A program made the position numbers and the translations under genes. The notes under the pieces are model-generated. The model was not told where the DNA came from. It saw only the letters and a program-made list of their open reading frames with translations, and made no database searches. A stretch of DNA of 64,000 nt from Onchocerca volvulus (taxonomy: Eukaryota > Nematoda > Chromadorea > Rhabditida > Onchocercidae): contig HG738139.1 of NCBI GenBank assembly GCA_000499405.2, positions 8,022,616 through 8,086,615 on the forward strand. The letters are read 5' to 3'. This document shows positions 35,101-47,760 of the stretch, one piece after another. How positions within the stretch are numbered: position 1 is the stretch's first letter; each line of letters begins with the position of its first letter.

Positions 35101-38100
35101 AATAAAATTTTTGAGATGTTAAAGAGATATTTACATTTTTTGGTGAGAAAACTTCTAGAATTCTATGAAGTCTGCATGTCTATCTGAAAGGAATTTGTTC
35201 ATCCAAACTAATTCCGTAAAAAGTTGTCTAAATCAATATTACTTTCTGAGTCCAATCTTGGGGCTAAAAGTGGTAGTTGGAGCTGCCATTCTTCTAGAAA
35301 TAAACTGTGATGCTGAAGCTGCTGCTCTAGTTGGTCCACCATTCAAAAGATCCTGCACCATTGATTTCGATAGCTGTTCTTGTGAACGATACATGGAGGG
35401 ACTTAACATATTACCTACAAAACAAACAAACAACAAAACCAAAATAAAAATTATGTGATAGATGCACAAATTAGGACAAGCATTCCACATTATCAATATT
35501 TTCTTAATTGATTGAACTTGAAACTGAAGTACAAAGAAACTAACTTCCCAAATAATCCCTGACATCTGATAGCGAATATCGAGTCTCAGTGGCTCGTCTG
35601 CAAATGATAAAAAAGTTCTATTAATCGATATAAATCTAGTTTGGTTCAGAGGATTTTAGCAAAAAGCGAAAAAAAAAGCAGATTTTGCAAAAATTATTCA
35701 ATCTGAACAGTAGACCTTATTTTGGTTTTGGGAAAATTCTCAGTCATAAATGGTCTAGTTCGAGCACAAGAATGAAGATCTTCTTCCTGCCATGACCTAT
35801 GTATTGTTACACCATGGTGCAGTAATCCATCTCCAGAATTTCTGAAAAACGTAGAAATACAATGCAAACCTTGCCAAAGTTTAGAAAAATTATTTTTGAA
35901 GACAGATAAAAGCAGAAAATATAGATTCATAATGAAGGCCAGAGGACAGTTTACCGCTCAAAGATATTTTGCTGGTATTGCATATTTAAGCTCTAGATTA
36001 GACAAAAATTTTAAGCTGCAAAAATTTAATAAAGCAGAACCTTGAACTTACACAATAACCGAAAAAAGGGTGCCACATCTAAGCAAACATATGTATATAA
36101 ATAATAAAACAGACCTCACGGCTCCCTTAGCTGGCACACTTATTTTTACATCAGTTCCACTTTTCTCGTCTTTTCTTTCATCAATGACCACAAATTTTAT
36201 TGGAAAGTTCTTATTTCCTTCATCGAAATTTCCTACAAGTTAGTTATTAAATATTTTTTTTCACCATACAAGGAAAAATCAAAGATAATGATTTTGAGAA
36301 TTTCTCAATGTTATCCCATTCTGAGCAAAAAAAAAAGGAAAGAAAGAAAATGAATAAATAAAAATAAAAAAGAAATATCACCTGAGAGAAAACACTAAAT
36401 GAATATATGAAAATATCTGAATAACCCAAGTTCAAGAATGGAAAAACTGAAAGACTGTTAACTATGTCAACAACATGGTTGTACCAACTAGTAAAAACTA
36501 ATATTACGTAAACAACACTTCTATAATCATTGACCGTTAATGAACTGTCTCAACTATTTGCAATACATCATCAGAACTTAAGTAATCAACTGACCTCTAA
36601 TATTAGTAGCAGTAGTAGAAGAATCTGCCAATAACTTCGAACCAGACTTTACATCACTTTGTGTCTAAAATCACTTCAATATAAAAAGACTTAGATGAAT
36701 CAAACACTAATTGAAAACTAAATACTAAAGGTTTGGATGTTTTTCATAAAAAATGGTGATTTGGAATAAATAGATGTAAAAAAAAAGGAATTGTGAAGAA
36801 CTAAATTTGATGAAGCAGGTTAAATCAAAAGATGTTAAGCATTTCATCTTAATAGTAAAATCATCACATTAAGTAGAATAAATAATATTTTATATTCCAT
36901 ATTACTTCTCATGAAGTTTTCAAACAAATCAGAATAAACCATACCTGTCCAGTAGGTAATGTGTTGTGGATATCCGATGTATTGCTCATTGGAACTACTC
37001 CTCGCTGCACAGTCATTGTTTTCCAGTGTTCCACAGTATTGAGTGAAGCTTGATTTCTTCTAGCTGAAAAAACTTGCTTTTAATAATTGCAGAATGAATC
37101 AAATAATCAAAGTCATGAGATTAAACAAGTAAGAAATGTAAAAGTGTTATTGCAACGGAAACAGGAAAACACGCACAGAAAATAGAAGAATGATTAATCA
37201 GAGTCATAAGAGGTTATATTACATACAGTGTAACCTTAATTTTGATAATGAAGTTGCTGAAATTAAGGATGCACTGTGTATGATAGATAAAAGATTTTTG
37301 GAAAAAATACGATCAGAAACATTTTGAATTATTCTTTGAAGTCCAGCTTATTTTTTTAAAAAATGGTGGTTAAACAGGATAAAATATACGCACAATATGC
37401 GAAAATTTCAAAAAACTACATCTCATGAAAAATAAGAAAAATGTGCTGACCAATATGTCGTAAACAGAAATTCAATCCGTCACCAAAATCCAAACCTAAG
37501 GCGCCACATTCAGTACATGGTGCAAAGAGGTGTTGACGACGATCATCATAAATGTCTTAAATCACAAAAATGAATAGAAATATTTCAAATTAAAACTCGA
37601 GTATACATATAATGAAACTCAGTAATACGTTTCAATTAAACTTTAAAATATGGGCAAATACAAACTATATGTAGATTTTAAGTGCATGAAGTAACTGGTC
37701 CACAAACTTACGTGCAACACAGTGATTTAATTTTGGAAGTGTCCAATTCGAACAACGTTGTCCTTCCTTCATTTCTACTTCATTTCCATTCTTAAGAGAA
37801 ATACTTATCAAGTCTCTTCCGGAATCCAAAGCTTGCTCGATTTGTTCACATAATTCATTTAATAGTTTTTGGATAATAATATGTGAATCGTGATCAACAT
37901 TTTTTTCAATTGGCTCTTCGTTTGTTTTAGAAATTGATCCAGTAACTGCTTCATGACATTTGTCATTTGGAATAACATTATTCTAAAAAGTATTAATTAC
38001 CTAAAAAGAGATTCACGTTTAGAAGTATGCATATTCAATAATGAGTACTTCCACGTATTAAAAACTTGTATAAATGGCTAAAGTACTCAGCAAAGCTGAC

Positions 38101-39981
38101 TGCAAATTAATTTTTATGTACAAGTTTTGGATTCCCTATAGATAAAAGAGAACTTACTTCAGAAATGAAAAAAATACACTGTGCACCGTCTTTTACATTA
38201 TCTGTTTTAAGATAATCTAATTTGTGTTCCTCAGAACCATCCCATTCAAGCCTTGCTTTCAACCTTCTTAACATATACTGATCCTTTGCTGAATGATACG
38301 AGTGATATTTCCTATTAGCAAGTTGAATTTCCCGTAAGCGACTATCTTCAACTTTTGTTTTCCCTAAAAAGTTTAACTTCTATTTTACATACATATTTAT
38401 TCATTTGAATAATTTCATCCTCAAATAGCTAAGTTTTAATTATTAATTCATATGGTTATTTCACAAAATATTTCACGCAACATTAAAAGAAAGAAAATGA
38501 GTAAAACTTTTCAAACAAATACAAAGTAATGAGCCCGAACAGCTTATGTTTCATACGCTACCTTTCTTTTGATCTTCTTCCATAGACTTGGCGTAAGAAA
38601 CAGTGAGACGACGTATTTTTTCGGCTATCAATTTTCGCAAATCACGAGTGACAGATAATTTCCGCTCAAGCGCAATTAGTTGACAGCGAATTACTTCTTC
38701 ATCAGTCCAAACTTCGGCATTCCTATTTAAAATACCAATTGTTAATTAATAAAGTTATATAATTAAAAATAAATACCAAAAAGTTAGAAAATGGATGAAG
38801 TATGGCAACTTAAGCCAAATATCATCACTAATTATTATTTGTCATCTACACCTCTTTCAAGAAATCCATTCACGATTGTGTACAACATATGATCGCATTT
38901 CAGCAGGAAAGCATGTCATAAATGCACAAACAGCTCTATAAAGAATAATATATTACTTCAGAGGGTCTCCATCATCGTCATCCAAAAGAAGATCATTAAA
39001 TAAATCTTGTTCTACAGAAGTCCAATCTTTCACCGTCATCAATGTTTCATCGTCAATGCTAAAAAGTTATTTTTTGATTCTCTGATACAATTTTTCGAAT
39101 CTCGTGAGAATATTTTTCATTCTCATTTTACCAACATATCACAGTTAGACCTCTGAGTCGTTCATACAAAGTTCTTTCCTCAAAAACCACAGAGTAAATC
39201 ATCAAAATTGTCAAATAATTACAGAACCAAACAAAAATTAAGTTACGGAACCAAATAGAAAAACTTGCATTGTGCATATATCTTTCGGTTTATTAAGCAG
39301 AGTTCCTTCAATACGACGTTGCTCCGCCATCGCATGCTGTGCCAGTTGTTGGAAGAAATTAGTATGCTTTAAAAAAAAATTAGGAATAGAAGCCTTTTCT
39401 ATTTCAAATTACCTCAGCCAGTACTTTTATGCATAATAATATGATATTCTTAAAATCTCAATAAAAACATTAAACTGCTTGGTCATCTAATGTACTGATT
39501 TCCAGTTGGTGCCACTGCTGTTCTGAAAACACCAGTCTCTTGAAGAGTTTTGCAATATCAATCGAAAAATCATAAACAAATAACTTTACCACTTCACAAA
39601 AACCTTCCACTGTTAGCTCTGAAGATGGTCGATAATTTTTACACGCCAGCTGTGTTCGACGACTAACATATGCACAGCGTTGCATGCGAGCTTCTTTTTC
39701 ACTCTCATCATCATCAATCCGATACTTCCACGCACGCCGACTTAAACGAACTCTTCGGTTCCCTTCGCTCTCTTTCTGTTTTATTTTCTAAAATAATTCT
39801 GTCGGATCATTGAACAGTTCAAGACTCATACATTCATATAATTATAAAATAAATGTTGAATTTAACAACAACAAAAAATAGTAACTGAATTTCCACAGCA
39901 ACTTACCTTACAGATGGCAGACAAAGTGAGATCGTCATGCAGTGCATGCCCAAACTTTTCATCACCTGTCTTCGTTCCCAT
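32107..39981 (-). CDS. KANSL2-like protein (NSL complex subunit) with long tail
   Basis: KANSL2 belongs to the NSL histone-acetyltransferase complex. Twenty-two exons (39907-39981, 39590-39787, 39269-39366, 38957-39058, 38562-38722, 38158-38363, 37712-37982, 37451-37555, 36945-37063, 36595-36664, 36115-36232, 35716-35841, 35545-35597, 35243-35414, 34664-34793, 34513-34597, 34262-34370, 33997-34067, 33316-33413, 33086-33233, 32594-32708, 32107-32311) total 2835 bases, 944 aa. Family landmarks: a first Cys/His motif RCAYVSRRTQLAC...FCEVH; DPLKNAEVWTDEEVIRCQLI and the following helical segment, matching DPLKHAGVYTAEEV in human; and a second Cys/His unit RCSNWTLPKLNHCVAHIYDD...CTEC...FCLRHI. The human N-terminal first finger is absent, and about 500 residues rich in Ser, Thr, Pro and Arg follow the second unit (human total 492). 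Intron 3 appears to start with GC (GCAAGT). A TTGACAG acceptor sits 10 bases before the ATG. Confidence 0.88.
32892..33022. mobile_element. Small foldback (inverted-repeat) element
   Basis: Arms 32892-32947 and 32968-33022 are complementary over about 55 bases with three differences, separated by 20 bases. It sits inside the KANSL2-like intron between 32708 and 33086. It resembles a MITE or foldback insertion; no target-site duplication was recognised. Confidence 0.7.
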
Positions 39982-40489
39982 CACACAGTCTCTGTCAAAC
40001 AAAACAGTTCATACAGAATCTGCAACGAAATGCAAACACAATTAGATGCTAATAATGAAGGCTACTTTTGGTAACTAGAAACAACTGATAAGCATAGTTC
40101 AAGCATTGAGAAATAAGAGAAGGGAAAAATACAGTGCAGACAAATCCTTCTAAAGCTGGATTTTAACCTTCTAAAATTACCAAATAATGAAAACCATAAT
40201 GCAACAACTTCCTTCTTGCTTTTTTCTCATATCTATGCGCCTCCATTTTTTTTTTTTTTTTTTTTTTAGGCATAATAAACAATAATCAGATAAATATATA
40301 GTAAGTAAAGCGACTTTTGTCATATACAAACAATTTTTATACTTTAAATTTTTATTCTGCAATGATTCGCGAGAAAAACGCAAATTTATAGAAATGAAAG
40401 CAAAGCCAGACTAGCAAATTAAATATATGAACAAAGAGAAAGTAAATCTATATTAACAGTAAAGCAACATCAATTTGAAAGTAGAAATA

Positions 40490-43320
40490 TTATTCATTTA
40501 TAGCAGTATCTGATCCATCTACAGCTTTAGCCATTCCCAAGAATACACACACCCTATGTTGAAGCCAAGTTTGATCAGCACCATGTTCGAATGAATTACT
40601 ACAATTGCTATACTTCACAATTAATGCCAATTTTCTATCTGCACCTTCAGCTGCGAGTACATTGAATCTTATGCCAATGCGATGCCGTTGTCTGAACACA
40701 ATCAAGCTGGAAAATAAATAAATTCTAAGCTTAGGAAACCTTATCTTTCGTTGAAAACAAAATTTCGTAATAAAGTGAATCTGCAGTACCAAGAATTAAT
40801 TGATGAAGAATGATACAATTTGTACTGACAATTCCAATTTTAACATTCTTCAATGAATATTTTGGATACTAAAAATATCTGAAAGTAATCTAGTAAATAA
40901 AAAAGAATGAGCAGGGTATTCTCTCTTATTATGAAAAATGAAAAAGTATTCCATCGATACCAAAAAAGACCAAATCAAACATATTTTTTTGATACAATAG
41001 ACTTTTTAGTATACAACAGTAAGGAAAACGGCAAACTAACTAACCCTTCATTCTCATTAGCAGATTTTTCAAATGTTTCATCCCATTCCATTGCATCATC
41101 TCTATTTGGTACAGACAATTCAATGACAGGAGAGTCGCACTGTAAGATATAATATTCACGATGATCCATTAACACATATTATGAATTATGTCACTCACTC
41201 ATACTATTTAGATGCAATATATCAACAAACTACCTTATATTGTTGAAATTTGAAGTGGGAAATCGGATATTTACCTTAACATACGACTCATCCTCATTTG
41301 TATAGGGAATAATTACAACATGTGCAAGACTAGTGGAGAAATTGGATACAGTGAGAAAAAGGGAACACCACTGATTGCTTACGAGAGCTGCTCGACGTGA
41401 CAAACGAATGTCTGGCACATGATTTCCAGCCAAAACCTAAAGAAATCCAAGAAGACGACTTTACAGAATTTGATGATAATAAATTCTCTGAATCTGGATA
41501 TGATACCTAAAAGCAACCGATTGTGTATTGCCAGTATTCATTAATAACTTTTAACTATTCGGAAATGAACTATTTAATTAGTACCTGAATTTTGAATTTA
41601 ATTGAAGTAGGACTGTATTCTCCCTTACACAAACTGTGATCACACTGTTTGCATCGTATAGAATGGCGTCCAGCCAGAGGTGTTCTAATCGGTAAAAGAG
41701 GTCTTCCATTGGCAAGAGGTTGTTTTGCTTCTTGCATTAAAGTTGCAATGCTTCCTACGTCTAAAACAGGTAAATGGTATCAATAAAAACTCTAGCGTAA
41801 AACAAAATATATTTTAAAATATAAGACACAATGAATAGAAGATTTTTTCTGATTTGTGCGAATAACTTTTCAGTGGCGATCTTTCTGGTAAGTACTACAT
41901 AGCCATTATTAATTGGAAAAAAAGTAATTACTAATTGGCAAAGATTTTTTACTGCTATAAAATATGTACAACAGAATGGTGGAAAAAATTTCCAAGAAAT
42001 TAGAAAAAAAAGAAGAACAAAGTGAAGCTTACGTCTCAGCTACATTATTATTCTTAATTGAACACTGATGAAAAAAGTGAGTGAAGAATTTTATGCAAAT
42101 ATGTGAATAAGTAAGTACCTATTTCCTGCTCATCAAAAATGGAATCATCCAACGGTATTATATCATCTGTAGATTCTAATGTAGGAAATTTCTTTTCTGT
42201 TCGTTCAGTTAGTGCTGCCTTTCGTCGGTTGTACATTGTCTGTAGACCAAAACGATCCGAAAGCACAGCACCAAGATTTGATCTTCTACAGCACACTATT
42301 ACTTTTATAGTGTAAAAATGTTCGAAAGAGTTAAAAACTGAACATTTCAGTGTTTAATTTGCAAATTCTGGAACAAATATTAAGAATCTAATTCTATATT
42401 CCCTCACCTTTTGGAATATTTGTGCCGCTCACGATCAGCCCGTTCGATAGCTGCGTAATTTCTCATTCTTTCTAAAAATGCAGATAGTAGCTGTTCATCT
42501 TCAAGCTGATATTGTGGCCAAATTGTTGAAGAAGTGGAATCAGGTATATTCGAATCTGTTGTTGTCCATCGACATGTATTACATGATAAATGATAAGTTT
42601 CGTTGGATGCTCGTATAACAGCACTTACTCCTGCAATACTGATAAACATTTTAAGTTACATAAAATACGATATCATTTGTAAAAACATTTCGATTCACCA
42701 ATTACTGAAGCCTATGCAAGAATTCTTTCATATTTTCAATATGGATTAGCATTAAACTTAATTCTATGTTATCATGAAGTATTCACCACAAATTGGGCAT
42801 TGATAGCAGTTAGAACATCGATTCTTCTTTTGTCGTGCTTCACCGGTCGATACGTTATCGAGACATGAGGGGCAGAACGACGTATCCATCTCTTGGCTTA
42901 CGCATAACAAACACCGAATTTCGGAACAGTGTCGACAAAAGTACAAACGATTCAAACTTTCCCATTCACCGCAGCTACACTCATACTTCACTTGATCGAT
43001 GGAAAATAATGCTGTCATATCAGCGCTCTCTAAAACATCAATATCACTTCTTTATCAGTTAGTATATCCTACTCGCATATCACTGAACTTGAAAAAAAAA
43101 TGGACAAGTAATAACGAACTGGAAGAAATTTTGTTGTATTGATTATCCCATGGAAATAGACAAACATACACATAAGGAAGGACCGAAAAAGAGGAAGAGA
43201 ATAAAAAAAAAACAAGAAGAAATAGTTGGCAACTGATAAGGAGCTTACTTTACTCACCTCACCAATCCAATATATTTCTAAAGAAAGCTTCTCATGTTTG
43301 ATATTGTCTTGACGGCCCAT
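40490..43320 (-). CDS. dnc-4: Dynactin subunit 4 (p62)
   Basis: DCTN4 sits at the pointed end of the dynactin filament and supports dynein cargo binding. Eight exons (43258-43320, 42787-43027, 42408-42630, 42119-42285, 41585-41760, 41275-41436, 41045-41139, 40490-40706) sum to a multiple of three, 447 aa (human 460). Landmarks: the N-terminal zinc-binding block, [20 protein letters not shown] then FCPSCLDN and [39 protein letters not shown]; the [20 protein letters not shown] block and [24 protein letters not shown]; and the C-terminal beta region [20 protein letters not shown]. These follow the p62 order closely. It lies 509 bases upstream of the KANSL2-like gene on the same strand. Confidence 0.93.
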
Positions 43321-45460
43321 TTCTGCATTCCTTCGCCAACGTTAAATCCAGTTGTCATTCAGGTCGAGGATTTTGATGTGTGTTATGCGGGAATATTTGT
43401 TGGAGATTTCTGTTGATGAGAACTTCCAGGAAAGTTAATCTCGGGAAATAATATGTATAATTCTTAAAATATAATTTTGGAAAAAGTGAGAAGCGGTCTC
43501 GTGAGATCGAAATCACGGGCAAGTTCGTTGTATAAATTCGTATTTCTTGTTTCTTTAGGATGTGTTGCTAGTTGAGACAATCGGCAAGCATGTGTTATGT
43601 AGATGCAACGCAACAGCAGGTATTATATTGCAAACGCAAACATGCGAAACAGTAAAAACACGAAATTGATTCCTACAAGTAAATGTTGTCGACAAGAAAT
43701 GCAACTTCCAGCTAGATCATATGCCAATGATATGTGAATTGACATTTTGGAGTTTGTTTCGATCGAATGTGATAATATAATCTATATTACATCCCAAAAT
43801 TTCCCAGATTCTTGATATTCAATACATCGAAAGGTACATTTCCAGTATCTAATTTGTAATACATATCTTTTTGCTTTTCTTCATAGAAATTCCTATCATT
43901 TTACGTAACTTTAGAGTACGTTTGTTGAAGAGTCTATAAAAGGAAAAAGTAAACGAAGCATTATCGCGTCGAACATCTGTTCCTTTAATTATCCTGTTTA
44001 ATAAGTTTTTCACTTCTTCATTTGTGCTCTCTGTTGAAGATGAAAAGTATCATTTTTTTTTTCCATTCTTATCTCTTTGATTTTTGATCTCTTTGTCGAA
44101 AGTTGTTTACAGCTTCAGCATTTGAGCACACATGAAATAACTTTTACAGTTTTTGATTGAGACGACAATTATACAATCAAGAAGGGAAAGATTACTCGTA
44201 TTCTTTATAAATCATTTCCAGCAAATTTCTGGTTTGTATACGCATTTTTTTTTTAGACACATAATATGTTTTTGTATGAGTTTAAATATAATAGTTTAAA
44301 AATAATAAGTTAATTTAATAAGTTTGTATATAAACGCGAACAACTTTCTAGATTAATTATCTAACATCGAGCTAATGCTCGCTGTTAATTGAGACAGGAT
44401 ATGGCGTTATCAAAACCGAATTTACATAAACTTATCTTTTGTTTGGTTCAAATATTTTCAGTTTGTTTTTTCCAGGATGTGATTCTTGCGGAATACGAAT
44501 CATCCTTACTACTTGAATAAGAGTGAAAATTTTGCTGCCAAAAACGATTATATGCTTTGATAAACATTGCTGTATCGCAAGCAGAATTTATCAATCAGTT
44601 CGAACTTCACCAGAATGTATTTCAGATGGCAGTCTTATCAACTTGTTGTTTCGTATGTTCAGTGCAGATAATAGTAACCGCCTTCTATTTACAAAATTAT
44701 GGCTGTGATGATCAATCGCATGCGTTATTATTGAGTTACTTTAAGTATTTTTTTTTTCATCCGATTATTTGAAAACTTCAAAATCGCTTTTCACGCTTCG
44801 ATAATTACCCGCTTGTTTACATTTTCATTTAATTTTCTTGATTTCCATAGTTTATGTGATCTCGTTAAGCCTACCAATTTTTTCCCAGATACAGTTAGTG
44901 TCAGTGATAAATGCATTTCAAATCGCTTAAAGTATATCAAAATTTAAATGGAAAGCTGTTCGAAATGAAATTGTCAGTCCCTAACATAATGCAAATTAGA
45001 ATTGTTCTTATGTAGTTACCATCGCATTTAGAATAATTTTTTTTTTAATATTTATTATCACTTATGTTTGTTGGAAAATGTCATGGCATATTGCATTTAG
45101 AAAGTAATAGTATCATGAAATGATTTTATCAGCTTCTGGAATATGACGAAGATTCTTCGTATCAATGTTTATTTTTTTTTTTATTATTCGGATTGTTTAT
45201 ATTTTCATTGAATATTTTAATATTTTACCATGTATAATTTTCAAATTTTATTTACCAATTTTATAGTATATGTTTAAATTCATTTATTGAAATGTTCCGG
45301 AAATGAATTCTGTGTTTTTAAGTAAAAAGTTACAAAAAGTGTCCAAAATCCTTGAAATTGTGGGACAAATTTTTCCAAAGTTTTATCGTGAAGCATGGTT
45401 GCGTTGAGCAGAAAATTCATCTTATTTACTTTAATATTTATTGATGTTGAAGCAGCGGAA
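43321..45460. other. Divergent intergenic region between dnc-4 and ufc-1
   Basis: About 2.1 kb of AT-rich DNA between oppositely oriented genes. Short open frames around 44523-44772 match nothing recognised and have no splice context. It presumably holds both promoters. Confidence 0.5.
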
Positions 45461-46739
45461 ATGGAGTTGGATGACTCGACAAAGAAAGCATTGAAAGCTA
45501 TTCCATTGATGAGAACAAAGGCCGGACCACGGGATGGTGATTCATGGGTTCAGGTTCTAATTTTTTTTTTTTTTTTAATTAAAAAAAAATTTGGTCAATA
45601 GTGAATATTCTTCCAGCGATTAAAATTTGATACGTAACTGCTGGTTGGGAAATGATAATTATTGCTAAAATGAATACACAAGTAATGGTTATTATAAATA
45701 ATATCATAATGGAGAAAACTGGAACTTGTATCTTTAGAGGTTGAAAGAAGAATATGAAGCTTTGATAGCTTTTATCAATAGCAACAAGGCTGCAGATTTG
45801 GATTGGTTTCGTCTGGAAAGTAACAGTGATGGGACAAAGTGGTTTGGTAAATGCTGGCATTATCATAACATGCTCAGGTATTGTGATTCCTCACCTAAAT
45901 AGTACTTAATTAGAAACTTGATTATTCTCCATCAATTGTTTTTTAGTTTTGTAATATATAGTAAGTTTTATTACTACCATTTTCCGAAATATTAAATATA
46001 TTTAAGATAGGTTAATTTGCTTTTCATTGCAGATATGAGTTCGATGTTGAATTTGACATTCCCGTAACATATCCGATTACTGCACCGGAAATTGCATTAC
46101 CCGAATTAGATGGTAAAACTGCGAAAATGTACAGGTATTAATCTTCTAATTTTTTATTTTCTTGCTTTCGTTTTGAATTGCTTGTTCAATATGTTATTGC
46201 TGGAAAATATGACATTGAAAAAAGTAGCTATCAGAATTAAAATTCATATATGTTCAGTTTTGTTCTCATTTATCTCTTTTGGTCATTATTTTAAAAATAA
46301 CCTATGAATTGTTTCATTTTAATAATATGATAAATGCATTATTAAATTCAGTCTTGATTTCAAGTGATTTGAACATGAATAACTTATAATTTCCATGCAT
46401 TTGCTATTAACTTATTGGTTATTATTAAAATCATGAGTCATAAATATTTTAAAAACTTGCCGTAATTGGATTCGGTGCAAAGGAATATTTTAAAAACTTG
46501 CCGTAATTGGATTCGGTGCAAAGGATATGTGGTTTTTTTTTTTTTTTTTTGCTTATTTAATTTCACAATACTTCAGAGGAGGACGAATTTGTCTATCGGA
46601 TCACTTCAAACCATTGTGGGCTCGAAATGTACCGAAATTTGGAATTGCGCAAGCATTCTCATTAGGACTAGGACCTTGGTTAGCAGTGGAAATTCCAGAT
46701 CTAGTTGAACGTGGTATGATACAACCAAAAGCTACATGA
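45461..46739 (+). CDS. ufc-1: UFM1-conjugating enzyme 1 (UFC1)
   Basis: UFC1 is the E2 that takes UFM1 from UBA5 by a thioester bond and passes it to the UFL1 ligase complex. Four exons (45461-45553, 45738-45877, 46033-46134, 46577-46739) give 165 aa (human 167). Landmarks: [73 protein letters not shown], containing the catalytic Cys after GGRI; and [14 protein letters not shown] near the C-terminus. The start MELDDSTKK is chosen for length; an in-frame ATG at 45395 would add a hydrophobic leader not found in the family. The third intron contains a perfect 41-bp tandem duplication. Confidence 0.95.
46443..46524. repeat. Perfect 41-bp tandem duplication in a ufc-1 intron
   Basis: Units 46443-46483 and 46484-46524 are identical. 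They lie in the intron between ufc-1 exons 3 and 4, about 50 bases before the last exon. Confidence 0.9.
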
Positions 46740-47530
46740 AGTGTCATTGTCAAAACATGATATTTCAGATCAGATGTAGAAACATATCAGGATTTTTTGG
46801 TTTTGAATTAAACCATGTTGGCTAGGAAATCAGAATATTGTTTTCAAGATGGATTCATGCCATTGATCAATACTTGATCTTTCTGTTTATTTAGTTCTTT
46901 TCGATTTCCTTTCTTTTTTGAAAGGAAAGGGAATTCTTATTCTATAATTTTTTTTTAAGGGAAATTTTAATTTGCATAAGTTTTGTTACTTCTGTCTTTA
47001 TGGTTTTACTGTTTCTATTATCTCACAAACGATCATTTACTGGGAAATCATTTCAACTGTTTGTGATATTAATTTTAAAGGTATGTGATTTGCAGATGGC
47101 TTATGATGTTTAATGATTTATAGTATGTGTCGCAATATGTTCCGTTTTTTATAATTAGAATATTCTGCTTATAAATTTATTGTTTATAATGTACAGCATA
47201 TTATGTAGGAAGAATTCGTCATGATTCAATAGGTTCACAGAATAATTGCATCTGAGAACAGAAAATTCTGCAGGTAAAAGGTAGAAAAATCTTGGTGGAA
47301 TTTTTTTTTAATTAAAAGTGTCAAGTAGAATGAAAGACTGGCAATTCTTTGACCTTCTGGATAAAGAGAATTAATGAAGGTTAAGTTTGCATTTCAATGT
47401 GATGCATGTGTCGGAAAATCCGGGAAGATGTTTTATTATAAGCAAGGAATGTTAAAACTCAAGAGGCGCGAAAAAAGTTTTGAACAGTTCAAATGAAAAC
47501 GGTTTTAAACAGTTCAAATGTACCAGGAAG

Positions 47531-47760
47531 GATAGACATGTTTCCCACCAAAATAATAAGCAGAAAGGAAAACATGTTTCCTGTCGAAACAATAAACAGA
47601 AAAGTAAACATATTTTCTGCCGAAACAATAAGCAGGAAGGTAAGTATGTTTCCCGCCAAAACGATAAACTTGTTTACCACCAAAAGAAGAAACATATTTG
47701 TTAACACAGCAAAAACATGTTTCCTGCTAAAACGATAGATATGTATACTGCCAAAACGTT
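47531..47760. repeat. 36-bp minisatellite
   Basis: Three to four well-kept units of about 36 bases (core ACATGTTTCC...CGAAACAATAAGCAGAAAGGAA variants) are followed by shortened, degenerate copies to about 47760. The period is a multiple of three, so both strands stay open: a Lys/Asn/His-rich 12-residue repeat on plus and a hydrophobic one on minus. Lying between ufc-1 and the Rieske gene, it is most likely noncoding. Confidence 0.75.

Noticed and set aside
45395..45460. Upstream in-frame ATG of ufc-1 giving a hydrophobic leader
   Set aside because: UFC1 proteins are cytosolic and of 165-167 aa; the leader would be unique and probably belongs to the 5' UTR or an upstream intron.
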